From an uncultured Leucobacter sp. (GTDB taxonomy: Bacteria > Actinomycetota > Actinomycetes > Actinomycetales > Microbacteriaceae): DNA of 5,472 nt. The stretch's first letter is position 1. Every line of letters begins with the position of its first letter. The notes below the pieces were generated by a model. The model was given only the letters and a program-made list of their open reading frames with translations. It made no database searches and was not told the DNA's origin. Of the stretch, positions 1 through 5,472 are shown piece by piece. Location: assembly GCA_937967375.1 (NCBI GenBank), contig CALCJF010000068.1:1-5472 (forward strand), in the 5' to 3' direction. Made by a program: the position numbers and the translations under genes.

Positions 1-2
1 GC

Positions 3-1202
3 CGTGGCATCTCGGCGGCATTCGAGCGCACGCTTGATTCTCTGCTCGGTGGGTCGCATTCTGAGAAGCTGCCCGTCTCGATTACGTTCGACGTAAGTCG
101 ATTGCTCGTGCCGTCTGAGCTTGAGCGTGTGGTCGCCCTGCGCATTGCGCCGCGACCGCCGATCGACGCCGCCCACGAGTACGCCGGAGAGACAGCCGCA
201 CGTCACTGCGACAAGGTAGAGCACATTACCGGGGGGTTCACGAAGGAGGGCGACGAGATCGCTGCTCTAGACCTGAAGCAGGTGCGTTCGATCGCGCTCG
301 AGGAACCCCCGGGTCGCCGCTATGTGGTGACGGGGGTTGGCTCGTCAGTAAATCCAGTGCACGAGGTCGAGGCGAGTCGGGTGCTTTTTAACGAGGCGAA
401 ACCGGCGAGTGTGAATCACTCCCACTCCTATCACAACAGCTCGTTTGCGATACGTGAGCGCACTGCGGTCATTAACAGTGCACTGCTGTCGTCGGGTGAG
501 CGCATCGTGACCTCACTCGCGAAAGTCGTCGCGAAACATGCGCCCCAGGCGCGCCTGCACGTGATGACGAATGACGGAGGGGCGGTTCCACTTTCGGCGC
601 TGGCGGTGAAGCCGGTGCACTCGATGCTCTCGACCGGAGCCGCCGAGCTCGTCGGTGCTGCAGTGCTGGCTGGGGTCGATGATGGGTGGATCGTCATTGA
701 ACGCGATGATGGCGCGGTGCTTGGCGAGATGACGGGTGGCACACCGACGGTCACCTCCAGGTCTCGTCTTGGATCTGCCGAACTAATTGCAACGCGAGCG
801 GCGCAGCTCATGCCGAATCGTGACGGGCTTATCGGCGACTGGATGGGTGTGCCGACAGTGGTTCGAACCGGTGCCGACAGTCGAGGCTTGGCGGCCGACG
901 CCTCTGGGATTGCGGCTGAGGTTGATCTCGCGGCTCTCGGTGCGGCCTGTGCTCCGGTGGTGGAATGGCTTGAACGTGACGTCAAAATCAGGAGTGAAGC
1001 CGAAAAGGATCAGGTGCTCGCTGCGAGTGAAGCCAAGGTTCGGGTGCGCCTGGTGTCGAACGGGGTGCCTCCCTCGCTCGTGCGGATTCTGGAAGCAAGA
1101 GTGATCGGCGCCTCGTATGAGAACTCGAACACTGTCGCGTTGCGGGTGAGAGGGGTGGGCGGGCTGTTGCCGTCTGAGATGCTGGCGAGGAGAACCCCAT
1201 GA
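3..1202 (+). CDS. Hydantoinase/oxoprolinase (HyuA) family protein, 5'-truncated by window edge, divergent active-site motifs
   Basis: The frame is open from the window edge, so the N-terminus is missing and 399 residues are visible. Family members of this type are usually about 510-690 residues, with an ASKHA (actin-like ATPase) fold, and act in ATP-dependent ring opening of cyclic amides. The family is recognised from the order of segments: a linker (HITGGFTKEGDEIAALD, nt 222-272), SVNPVHEVEASRVLF (nt 345-389), an SHSY..RERTAVINSAL segment (about nt 420-485), VMTNDGG (nt 561-581), STGAAELVGAAVLAGVDDG (about nt 630-686), and a C-terminal VRGVGGL end. Where relatives carry a D-V-G-G-T-T-x-D phosphate-binding motif, this protein reads VIERDDGAVLGEM (nt 693-731), with no GGT. 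The upstream TTHFTNA-like segment is also replaced, by ITFDVSRLL (nt 81-107). It may therefore be a non-catalytic or altered homologue. It overlaps the next gene by 4 nt. Family assignment is firm; activity is doubtful. Confidence 0.8.
   Translation, partial: RGISAAFERTLDSLLGGSHSEKLPVSITFDVSRLLVPSELERVVALRIAPRPPIDAAHEYAGETAARHCDKVEHITGGFTKEGDEIAALDLKQVRSIALEEPPGRRYVVTGVGSSVNPVHEVEASRVLFNEAKPASVNHSHSYHNSSFAIRERTAVINSALLSSGERIVTSLAKVVAKHAPQARLHVMTNDGGAVPLSALAVKPVHSMLSTGAAELVGAAVLAGVDDGWIVIERDDGAVLGEMTGGTPTVTSRSRLGSAELIATRAAQLMPNRDGLIGDWMGVPTVVRTGADSRGLAADASGIAAEVDLAALGAACAPVVEWLERDVKIRSEAEKDQVLAASEAKVRVRLVSNGVPPSLVRILEARVIGASYENSNTVALRVRGVGGLLPSEMLARRTP
1187..1192 (+). promoter_or_regulatory. 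Shine-Dalgarno of the DUF917 gene
   Basis: GAGGAG lies 6 nt before the ATG at 1199, inside the last codons of the HyuA-like gene. It supports the ATG start that forms the 4-nt overlap with the upstream stop codon. Confidence 0.75.
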
Positions 1203-2269
1203 TTGCGCTCGGCGAGCAGCACATTCGTGATCTGCATACCGGAGCGATCTTCACCGCCTGCATGATCAACCCCGACTGGGCGCATGAGCAGATGGATCGG
1301 GTGCTGATCCAGCTACGAGAAGGCGGATCACCCCTGCACCTGTGTTCCCCGGAAGAGCTAGAACCGGAAGGACTCGTGGTAGCGGTCGGATACGTGAGCA
1401 ACGGCTTACCTCCCTCTGACCTGCGCCCCGTGGGTGACGAGTTCACTCGCAGCCTGCAGATACTCCAAGATTCTCTCGACAGGCCGATCGCTGGCGTTAT
1501 GCCGCTCGCTGCCGGCGGGCTGAACGCGCTAGTGCCTCCGCTGGCGGCAATGCAGTTCGGGGTGCCGGTTGTCGATGCAGATCCGATGGGTCGGGTGTTT
1601 CCCCTGGTCAACCAGACGGTGTTCACGCTGGCAATGCTGCCCGCGGGTCCGATCGCAGCGGCCGGTGCCACCGGTGAGGTCGCCTTCCTGCAGGTAGAAG
1701 ACCCCGTGAGAGTTGATCGGCTCCTCAGGGCGCTGGCGGGTGTCTACGGCGGTTGGGCCGCAACCGCGAGCTACCCCATGAGCGCCGAAACGCTCGCACG
1801 CTATGGCGTTCGCAAAAGCCTGAGCAAGCTGATCGCCATCGGGAGCATCCTCGGATCGAACAACGACAGCGATGCGAAGTACGAGGCGCTGCGGCGCAGT
1901 GTCGGAGTCAAGCTCTCGTTGAGAGCGCGGGTCAGCGACCTCGCCTGGTTTGCTCGCGGAACTCTTCCCGGGCAGACAGCACGACCGTCAAGCGTTGCGC
2001 TCGTCGAAGAAACGAACGGGAGGATCGTGCAGCTGATGGTGCAGAACGAGGTGGTGATCCTGCTGGTTGACGGGGCGATTCGAGCCTCCGTGCCAGATGT
2101 CATCACGATGTTGCACGCTCATGATGGGAGTCCGGCTACGATCGAGGATCTCTGGGTGGGCAATATGATCGACATCGTCGTGATGCACGCCGACGCGGCC
2201 TGGTATTCACCTGAGGGCATTGAACTAGCTGGGCCGAAGGCGTTCGGTGGATTGGGGCTGGACGTATGA
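1199..2269 (+). CDS. DUF917 family protein (S-methyl thiohydantoin desulfurase-like), divergent
   Basis: This 356-residue protein matches the usual length (about 360) of the DUF917 family, now named S-methyl thiohydantoin desulfurase, which has N- and C-terminal domains. The N-terminal domain shows the family core PLAAGGLNAL (residues 102-111) and GVPVVDADPMGRVFP (121-135), then GGWAATASYPMS (184-195). The C-terminal domain shows LMVQNEVVILLVDG (279-292), a PDVITMLHAHDGSP stretch (299-312) and the end WYSPEGIELAGPKAFGG (335-351). Relatives, as I recall them, carry a G-T-G-G-G-G loop near residues 12-20; here that place reads LHTGAIFTACM (12-22), so the loop is lost or remodelled. Start and stop codons overlap both neighbours by 4 nt, indicating co-translation with the HyuA-like protein, a usual genomic partner of DUF917. 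It is probably cytoplasmic, as no signal or membrane segment is visible. The exact substrate is unknown. Confidence 0.85.
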   Translation: MIALGEQHIRDLHTGAIFTACMINPDWAHEQMDRVLIQLREGGSPLHLCSPEELEPEGLVVAVGYVSNGLPPSDLRPVGDEFTRSLQILQDSLDRPIAGVMPLAAGGLNALVPPLAAMQFGVPVVDADPMGRVFPLVNQTVFTLAMLPAGPIAAAGATGEVAFLQVEDPVRVDRLLRALAGVYGGWAATASYPMSAETLARYGVRKSLSKLIAIGSILGSNNDSDAKYEALRRSVGVKLSLRARVSDLAWFARGTLPGQTARPSSVALVEETNGRIVQLMVQNEVVILLVDGAIRASVPDVITMLHAHDGSPATIEDLWVGNMIDIVVMHADAAWYSPEGIELAGPKAFGGLGLDV

Positions 2270-3789
2270 GGTCTTCGGCAGAGGGGCATTATGCAAGCCA
2301 GGCGGTAAGCCTTCGGGATCTGCTGCAATCACGATCGCTCTCGGATCTGCAGGTGAGGTTTCAATCGGATCAGTCGACTCGGGTGCAAGATCTCGCGCTG
2401 ATTACGGAGGTCGAGGAGGTCATGGCGGTCGGTCCGGATACGATCGTGCTGCTCGCTAACGAGATGTCGGCTGGTAGCTGGATCGTTTCTGCTGCGCTGC
2501 ACTATGCGTGGGAACGTCGAGCATGTGCCGTTGTCGCGCCAGCGCACGCGATCACCGAGGCGGCCGTCGAGATTGCTCGGCGACTCGACGTCACCCTGAT
2601 CTCTGCGGAGCGTGACGTGACCAGGCTGGGAATCGAAATGGCGATCCAACTCGGCATTGCCAGAGCAGGCGTGATCTCGCATGTGCAGTCGTTCTCGGAG
2701 CGATTGTCGAAAGAAGAGAGCATTCCCGCGATGTTTCGCATGATCTCGAGGGAACTGGACGGTGCCCGAGTGCAGGTGAACGTTGCCGGCACGGTGACTA
2801 TTGATGTCGTGGACGAGAGCGCCGCTCAGAAGCATCGGGGCTCAAAGCGTCGCAGTGACGCGGTGGAAAACGCGGTATCGGTGCGGATCCGGCCGGACGA
2901 TTCCGAGACACGACTTGTCGTGGTGGGCGTCGCGGAGCTTCCGCGTGATTACGTCGAGCAGATGCTGCGCGCGGCGGCGCCCTCCCTGCGCGCACTGCTG
3001 TATCGCTCCCGTCTCGATTCGATACTGCAGTCCTTGCCGACCATGTCGCTCGCCGCCATGGTCGGGGCAACCGAACTCAGCGTGATCGACGAGCCAGAAA
3101 GCGGCCAGCTTGCTGATGCGCTGCACTCCATTGGCAGTCGATACCGGACGGTTTGCATTCTTGTCGAACGCCCCGAGAACCTTGGCGCCGCAGTGCACCA
3201 GGTATGGCAGCACCACTTCCCAGAGATTCCGCTCGCTACGGTAGCCGATGGCTGGCTGGCTTTCATGCCGACAGGGCCATCGGAGCCGGAGTCTTCGATT
3301 GCAGACGTGATCAGGGAGAACTACGACGTGGCCAGGGTTCTGGGGCTGAGCATCGGGGTCTCAAGAGTACACGGTGATCAGGCAGAACTGACGGAGAGTG
3401 TGCGTGAGGCCTGGATCGCGGCGCGTCTGGCGCTCCCGGGAGGTGGCCGAGGATCGAATGTCGTGGAATTCGGTCGGATCGAGACGCGGATGCTTGAGCG
3501 GCTGATCCCGTCGTCGCTCGCGAGCAGGCTCGCCGAGATGCTCATGCCGAAGTTGCTCGCTGATCCGCAATCGGATGAGATCATCGCTGCGGTCGTCGGC
3601 TATCTTTCTTCCCGAGGATCGATCTCTCGTGCCGCCGAGATGCTCGGCGTGCACCGCAACACCGTGCAGGCGCGCGTTCGTCGCGCGGAGGAGCTCGGGC
3701 TTCCGATCGCTGAGCCAGACAAGCTGCTCTCGAGCTTCATGATGCTCGCGGCGCTGCGAGGTGGATCAGAGGGGCAGCTCGGAAGCTGA
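2266..3789 (+). CDS. PucR-family transcriptional regulator
   Basis: This 507-residue protein has the three-part layout of PucR-type regulators. The N-terminal PucR (purine-catabolism-regulator-like) sensory domain spans about residues 13-135, starting at VSLRDLL. A degenerate GGDEF-like middle domain spans about 288-392 and contains LSIGVSRVHGDQAEL (361-375) and the following REAWIAARLAL helix. The C-terminal HTH_30 DNA-binding domain spans about 440-498, with GSISRAAEMLGVHRNTVQAR (451-470) as the helix-turn-helix. The ATG at 2266 lies in the ATGA overlap with the DUF917 stop. Only a weak G-rich Shine-Dalgarno (GGGG, 2254-2257) precedes it, so it probably depends on translational coupling. 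Family members commonly activate neighbouring catabolic genes in response to a substrate. Here it is last in its operon and directly faces the regulatory region of the next unit, so it likely controls one or both units. Ligand and operator are not known. Confidence 0.9.
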   Translation: MRSSAEGHYASQAVSLRDLLQSRSLSDLQVRFQSDQSTRVQDLALITEVEEVMAVGPDTIVLLANEMSAGSWIVSAALHYAWERRACAVVAPAHAITEAAVEIARRLDVTLISAERDVTRLGIEMAIQLGIARAGVISHVQSFSERLSKEESIPAMFRMISRELDGARVQVNVAGTVTIDVVDESAAQKHRGSKRRSDAVENAVSVRIRPDDSETRLVVVGVAELPRDYVEQMLRAAAPSLRALLYRSRLDSILQSLPTMSLAAMVGATELSVIDEPESGQLADALHSIGSRYRTVCILVERPENLGAAVHQVWQHHFPEIPLATVADGWLAFMPTGPSEPESSIADVIRENYDVARVLGLSIGVSRVHGDQAELTESVREAWIAARLALPGGGRGSNVVEFGRIETRMLERLIPSSLASRLAEMLMPKLLADPQSDEIIAAVVGYLSSRGSISRAAEMLGVHRNTVQARVRRAEELGLPIAEPDKLLSSFMMLAALRGGSEGQLGS

Positions 3790-3840
3790 CCATCGGCAGT
3801 TTGCGGCTTACGGGCGACCTCTTCGCCAGCCCGATGAGTC
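3788..3840 (+). terminator. Possible stem-loop after the regulator gene (no U-tract)
   Basis: GACCATCGG (3788-3796) pairs with CCGATG-a-GTC (3831-3840): a 9-bp stem with one bulged base. It encloses a small inner hairpin, GGCGA (3813-3817), loop CCTCT, TCGCC (3823-3827). It begins within the stop codon of the PucR-family gene. No run of T follows, so it is not a classical intrinsic terminator. It could be a 3'-end-stabilising or weak termination structure, or chance. Confidence 0.3.
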
Positions 3841-3895
3841 GTGCGCTCGATGCCTCCGAGGGCACTGAACCGAATGACTTCTGAGCGCTGACTCT

Positions 3896-3914
3896 CGTGT
3901 GCATTCTGCACACG
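3896..3914. promoter_or_regulatory. Perfect 8-3-8 inverted repeat, candidate operator
   Basis: CGTGTGCA-TTC-TGCACACG is a perfect inverted repeat with 8-bp arms and a 3-nt centre, in the intergenic region upstream of the ABM-hyuA unit. The centre (3905) is about 41-42 bp upstream of the start inferred from the -10 hexamer at 3935-3940, a usual position for an activator next to RNA polymerase. No T-run follows, so a terminator is unlikely. The neighbouring PucR-family protein is the obvious candidate binder, but that is an inference from position only. Confidence 0.55.
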
Positions 3915-3934
3915 GCTTGCTATCGACGTGCGGG

Positions 3935-3940
3935 TACTGT
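3935..3940 (+). promoter_or_regulatory. Candidate -10 element (TACTGT) for the ABM-hyuA unit
   Basis: TACTGT fits the TAnnnT form of actinobacterial housekeeping -10 elements and is preceded by GG. No good -35 hexamer lies 16-18 nt upstream (the bases there are ACGGCT and shifts of it), which fits an activator-dependent promoter. The inferred start near 3946-3948 would give a leader of about 120 nt before the ATG at 4067. Assigned by eye only. Confidence 0.35.
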
Positions 3941-3964
3941 CGCTCTAGCCGGGTTCTCACCGGC

Positions 3965-3974
3965 CCCTCGAGGG
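3965..3974. repeat. 10-bp perfect palindrome in the inferred leader
   Basis: CCCTCGAGGG is a perfect palindrome about 20-30 nt downstream of the inferred transcription start. It could be a second protein-binding site in a repressor-like position, but a palindrome this short in GC-rich DNA may be chance. The rest of 3790-4066 holds no credible reading frame or RNA gene. Confidence 0.25.
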
Positions 3975-4049
3975 TGATCGACCGCGGACGATGATGTTCA
4001 GACTTTGAGCAGAAAACGCCCTGGGTCAACACGCCTCCTGGTTTCCGAC

Positions 4050-4056
4050 AGAGGAG
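4050..4056 (+). promoter_or_regulatory. Shine-Dalgarno of the ABM-domain gene
   Basis: AGAGGAG ends 10 nt before the ATG at 4067, slightly longer than the ideal spacing. It is the only strong purine-rich site in the region and supports that start. A CTCCT at 4035-4039 can pair with AGGAG (4052-4056) across a 12-nt loop, so partial occlusion is conceivable but weak. Confidence 0.65.
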
Positions 4057-4066
4057 TTGCGATCGT

Positions 4067-4381
4067 ATGATCCGTTCAGTTTTGACGCTGAAAACTACGC
4101 CCGAGAACGCCGAACGGATTCTCGAGCTCTACCGCAGAGAAGGCATTCTTCAGGAATCACTCGACTTGACGCGTCAGGTCTCATCCGACATCGCAGTCGC
4201 CGCAGACGGTTCAGGTGAGGTGATCGTTATCGCTGAATGGCCCGACGAGGCTGGCTATCAGGAGTGGCTTGACCACCCCAGACGTGGTCGCACCGCTCCG
4301 GAACTCGAGGCGCTCCTTGCGGGTGCCGAAATCGGAGTCGGGCGTTTGTACCGCATCGACCACGGTGTGCAGCGCGGCTGA
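4067..4381 (+). CDS. Antibiotic biosynthesis monooxygenase (ABM) domain-like small protein
   Basis: This 104-residue protein has the size and pattern of single-domain ABM/dimeric alpha-beta-barrel proteins. A first beta strand (RSVLTLKTTP, 3-12) is followed by a helix (ENAERILELYRREG, 13-26). A second strand pair contains TRQVSSDIAVAADGSGEVIV (35-54). The characteristic strand-turn-helix AEWPDEAGYQEWLDHP (56-71) follows, then a last helix and strand ending in VGRLYRIDHG. Family members are usually dimeric, cytoplasmic and cofactor-free, and include quinone-forming monooxygenases, haem-degrading enzymes and many proteins of unknown role. It is the first gene after the intergenic region, and 43 nt separate it from hyuA, so the two are probably co-transcribed. 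Its job beside a hydantoinase is not obvious: it may oxidise or protect a pathway intermediate, or have a binding role. Family call is moderate, function open. Confidence 0.65.
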   Translation: MIRSVLTLKTTPENAERILELYRREGILQESLDLTRQVSSDIAVAADGSGEVIVIAEWPDEAGYQEWLDHPRRGRTAPELEALLAGAEIGVGRLYRIDHGVQRG

Positions 4382-4411
4382 GCACCCCAGAAACCAAGAA
4401 CGCAGAGAGCC

Positions 4412-4418
4412 AGGGAGG
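4412..4418 (+). promoter_or_regulatory. Shine-Dalgarno deciding the hyuA start
   Basis: AGGGAGG lies 6 nt before the ATG at 4425. It selects this ATG over in-frame codons upstream, which lie inside the ABM gene and would add about 52 residues before the family's conserved start (VAVDVGGTFTDVV). Confidence 0.8.
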
Positions 4419-4424
4419 CAATTC

Positions 4425-5427
4425 ATGACTAAGAATGTTCGCGTCGCCGTTGACGTGGGGGGAACCTTTACCGACGTCGTCAAACTCGTGCCAGAGACGG
4501 GCGAGCTTCGATTCGAGAAAGTACCGACGACACCGCAGGAGCCGTCCCGTGGCGTGCTCGAATCGTTCGGCAAGGCCGAAGCAAACCTGAGCGAAGTAGC
4601 GATGTTCAATCACGGCAGCACGCTCGGATTGAACGCGTTGCTTACTCGCTCAGGGGCAAGGATCGCAACGATCGCAACCAAGGGATTCCGTGACGTGTAT
4701 CTGCTCGGTCGCACCGACCGCGTGCCGATGTACGACATCAAGTACCGCAAGCCTGCTGCACTGCTCGAACGCTATGACACGTTCGAGGTCGCTGAACGCA
4801 GCCTCTTCGACGGGAGCGTCGCGGTACCGCTCGACGAGCAGGAGGCGAGAGAGCTCGCCCGCGAGATTGCCAGGCGCGGCTACGAGGCAGTTGCCGTGGC
4901 CTTCCTGCACTCCTATGTGGCTCCTCAGAACGAGCAGCGCATGCGCGAGATCCTCGAAGAAGAGGCTCCCGGGGTGCAGGTGACGGTATCTCACGAGCTC
5001 TCGCGCGCCTACCGCGAATACGAGCGCACCAGCACTGCGGTGCTCGACGCCTATATCAAGCCGATTATGCGCAACTACCTGCAGAGCCTAGAGGGCGAAC
5101 TCGCCGAACGCGGATTCGAAGGACAGTTTCTGATGTCGCGATCAGGCGGCGGCGCGATGACTGCAACCACCGCGCGGGAGCAGCCGGTGAACCTGATCCT
5201 TTCTGGACCAGCGGGCGGCGTCATTGGCGCGGCAGGATTCTCAAAACTCATCGGGCGCCCGAATCTCATCACTATCGATCTGGGCGGTACCAGCCTCGAT
5301 GCTTCGCTGGTGCTCGATGGTACCCCCGTCACACACCAGGGGGCGCAGTTCGAGGGTCTTCCGATCAACACTCCCTCGCTCTATATTCATACGATCGGTG
5401 CCGGCGGTGGTTCCCTTGGGTACCTTG
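4425..5427 (+). CDS. hyuA: Hydantoinase/oxoprolinase subunit A (HyuA), 3'-truncated at contig end
   Basis: Only the N-terminal 334 residues are genuine, about half of the usual ~690. HyuA is the ATP-binding ASKHA-fold subunit that works with HyuB in ATP-dependent opening of hydantoin- or oxoproline-like rings; related subunits occur in acetone and acetophenone carboxylases. The phosphate-1 motif VAVDVGGTFTDVV (7-19) starts right after the initiator region. FNHGSTLGLNALLTRSGA (61-78) is the usual GTT-type segment, and SHELSRAYREYERTSTAVLDAY (189-210) the family signature. LMSRSGGG (236-243), LSGPAGGVIGAAGF (259-272), the phosphate-2 motif TIDLGGTSLDASLV (283-296) and IHTIGAGGGS (321-330) follow. 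All nucleotide-binding motifs are present, in contrast to the HyuA-like protein at 3-1202. The reading frame continues into adapter sequence and meets a TAG at 5460-5462; residues after about 334 are artificial. A hyuB gene is expected downstream in the genome. Confidence 0.9.
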
Positions 5428-5472
5428 AGATCGGAAGAGCGTCGTGTAGGGAAAGAGTGTAGATCTCGGTGG
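5428..5472. other. Illumina TruSeq adapter contamination at contig end
   Basis: The 45 bases start AGATCGGAAGAGC and continue exactly as the reverse complement of the Illumina TruSeq universal adapter (GTCGTGTAGGGAAAGAGTGT, then AGATCTCGGTGG). In the hyuA frame this encodes the tell-tale tail IGRASCRERV and a TAG stop. This is not biological sequence. The first one or two adapter bases could also match the genome, so the boundary is uncertain by that much. Confidence 0.97.

Noticed and set aside
102..1202. TTG at 102 as the true start of the HyuA-like gene
   Set aside because: The same frame is open back to nt 3 without a stop and encodes a plausible family segment (GISAAFERTLDSLLGG). No convincing Shine-Dalgarno precedes 102. 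The gene is simply cut by the window edge.
431..1671. Long minus-strand reading frames opposite the HyuA-like and DUF917 genes (431-985, 988-1671)
   Set aside because: They are low-complexity, Ser/Ala/Arg/Pro-rich translations antisense to well-supported genes, as expected of high-GC DNA, with no recognisable domain.
3898..3912. The inverted repeat as a sigma-54 enhancer site (TGT-N10-ACA)
   Set aside because: The spacing is TGT-N9-ACA and no -24/-12 GG...GC promoter is evident downstream; the likely host phylum generally lacks sigma-54.
3917..3940. TTGCTA (3917-3922) as the -35 for TACTGT
   Set aside because: The spacer would be 12 nt, too short for a sigma-70-type promoter.
3808..4032. 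Minus-strand 74-residue frame in the intergenic region
   Set aside because: No recognisable motif or domain, unremarkable composition, and it covers the inverted repeat and candidate promoter. Likely chance.
4269..4424. 52-residue N-terminal extension of hyuA from the ATG at 4269
   Set aside because: It lies inside the ABM gene in another frame, has no family similarity, and a strong AGGGAGG before the ATG at 4425 places the start just before the conserved VAVDVGGTFTDVV.
1..5472. CRISPR arrays, tRNA/rRNA genes, insertion sequences, attachment sites
   Set aside because: No direct-repeat array, cloverleaf, terminal inverted repeats or transposase-like protein was found on reading both strands.

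Overview
The window is a 5.47-kb piece from the end of a contig. It most likely comes from a high-GC Gram-positive bacterium (Actinobacteria, perhaps Micrococcales). The grounds are a GC content of roughly 60% by eye, strong G/C preference at third codon positions, purine-rich Shine-Dalgarno sequences, and PucR-type regulators next to hydantoinase-like genes, an arrangement typical of that phylum. The lineage is an inference. Everything recognisable is on the + strand.

Region 1 (1-3789) is a tightly packed three-gene unit. It holds the C-terminal ~399 residues of a hydantoinase/oxoprolinase (HyuA)-family protein whose 5' end lies outside the window, then a full-length DUF917 (S-methyl-thiohydantoin desulfurase family) protein, then a PucR-family transcriptional regulator. 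Both junctions are 4-nt ATGA stop/start overlaps, so the three are probably translationally coupled. Both enzyme-like members look divergent. The HyuA-like protein lacks the second glycine-rich phosphate-binding motif of the ASKHA fold, and the DUF917 protein lacks the N-terminal glycine-rich loop expected in its family.

Region 2 (3790-4066) is a 277-nt intergenic regulatory region. It has a stem-loop directly after the regulator's stop codon, a perfect 8+3+8 inverted repeat (3896-3914), a plausible -10 hexamer (3935-3940) placing that repeat near -41 relative to the inferred start, and a 10-bp palindrome in the inferred leader.

Region 3 (4067-5427) starts a second unit: a 104-residue antibiotic-biosynthesis-monooxygenase-like (ABM, ferredoxin-like fold) protein, then the N-terminal 334 residues of a second, apparently intact HyuA, presumably followed outside the window by its HyuB partner.

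The last 45 bases (5428-5472) are Illumina TruSeq adapter, not genomic DNA. They give the last gene an artificial C-terminus and stop codon.

The simplest reading is an accessory catabolic locus for a cyclic amide/hydantoin-like or thiohydantoin-like compound. The PucR protein would be the local regulator and the inverted repeat its candidate operator. The substrate cannot be read from the sequence.
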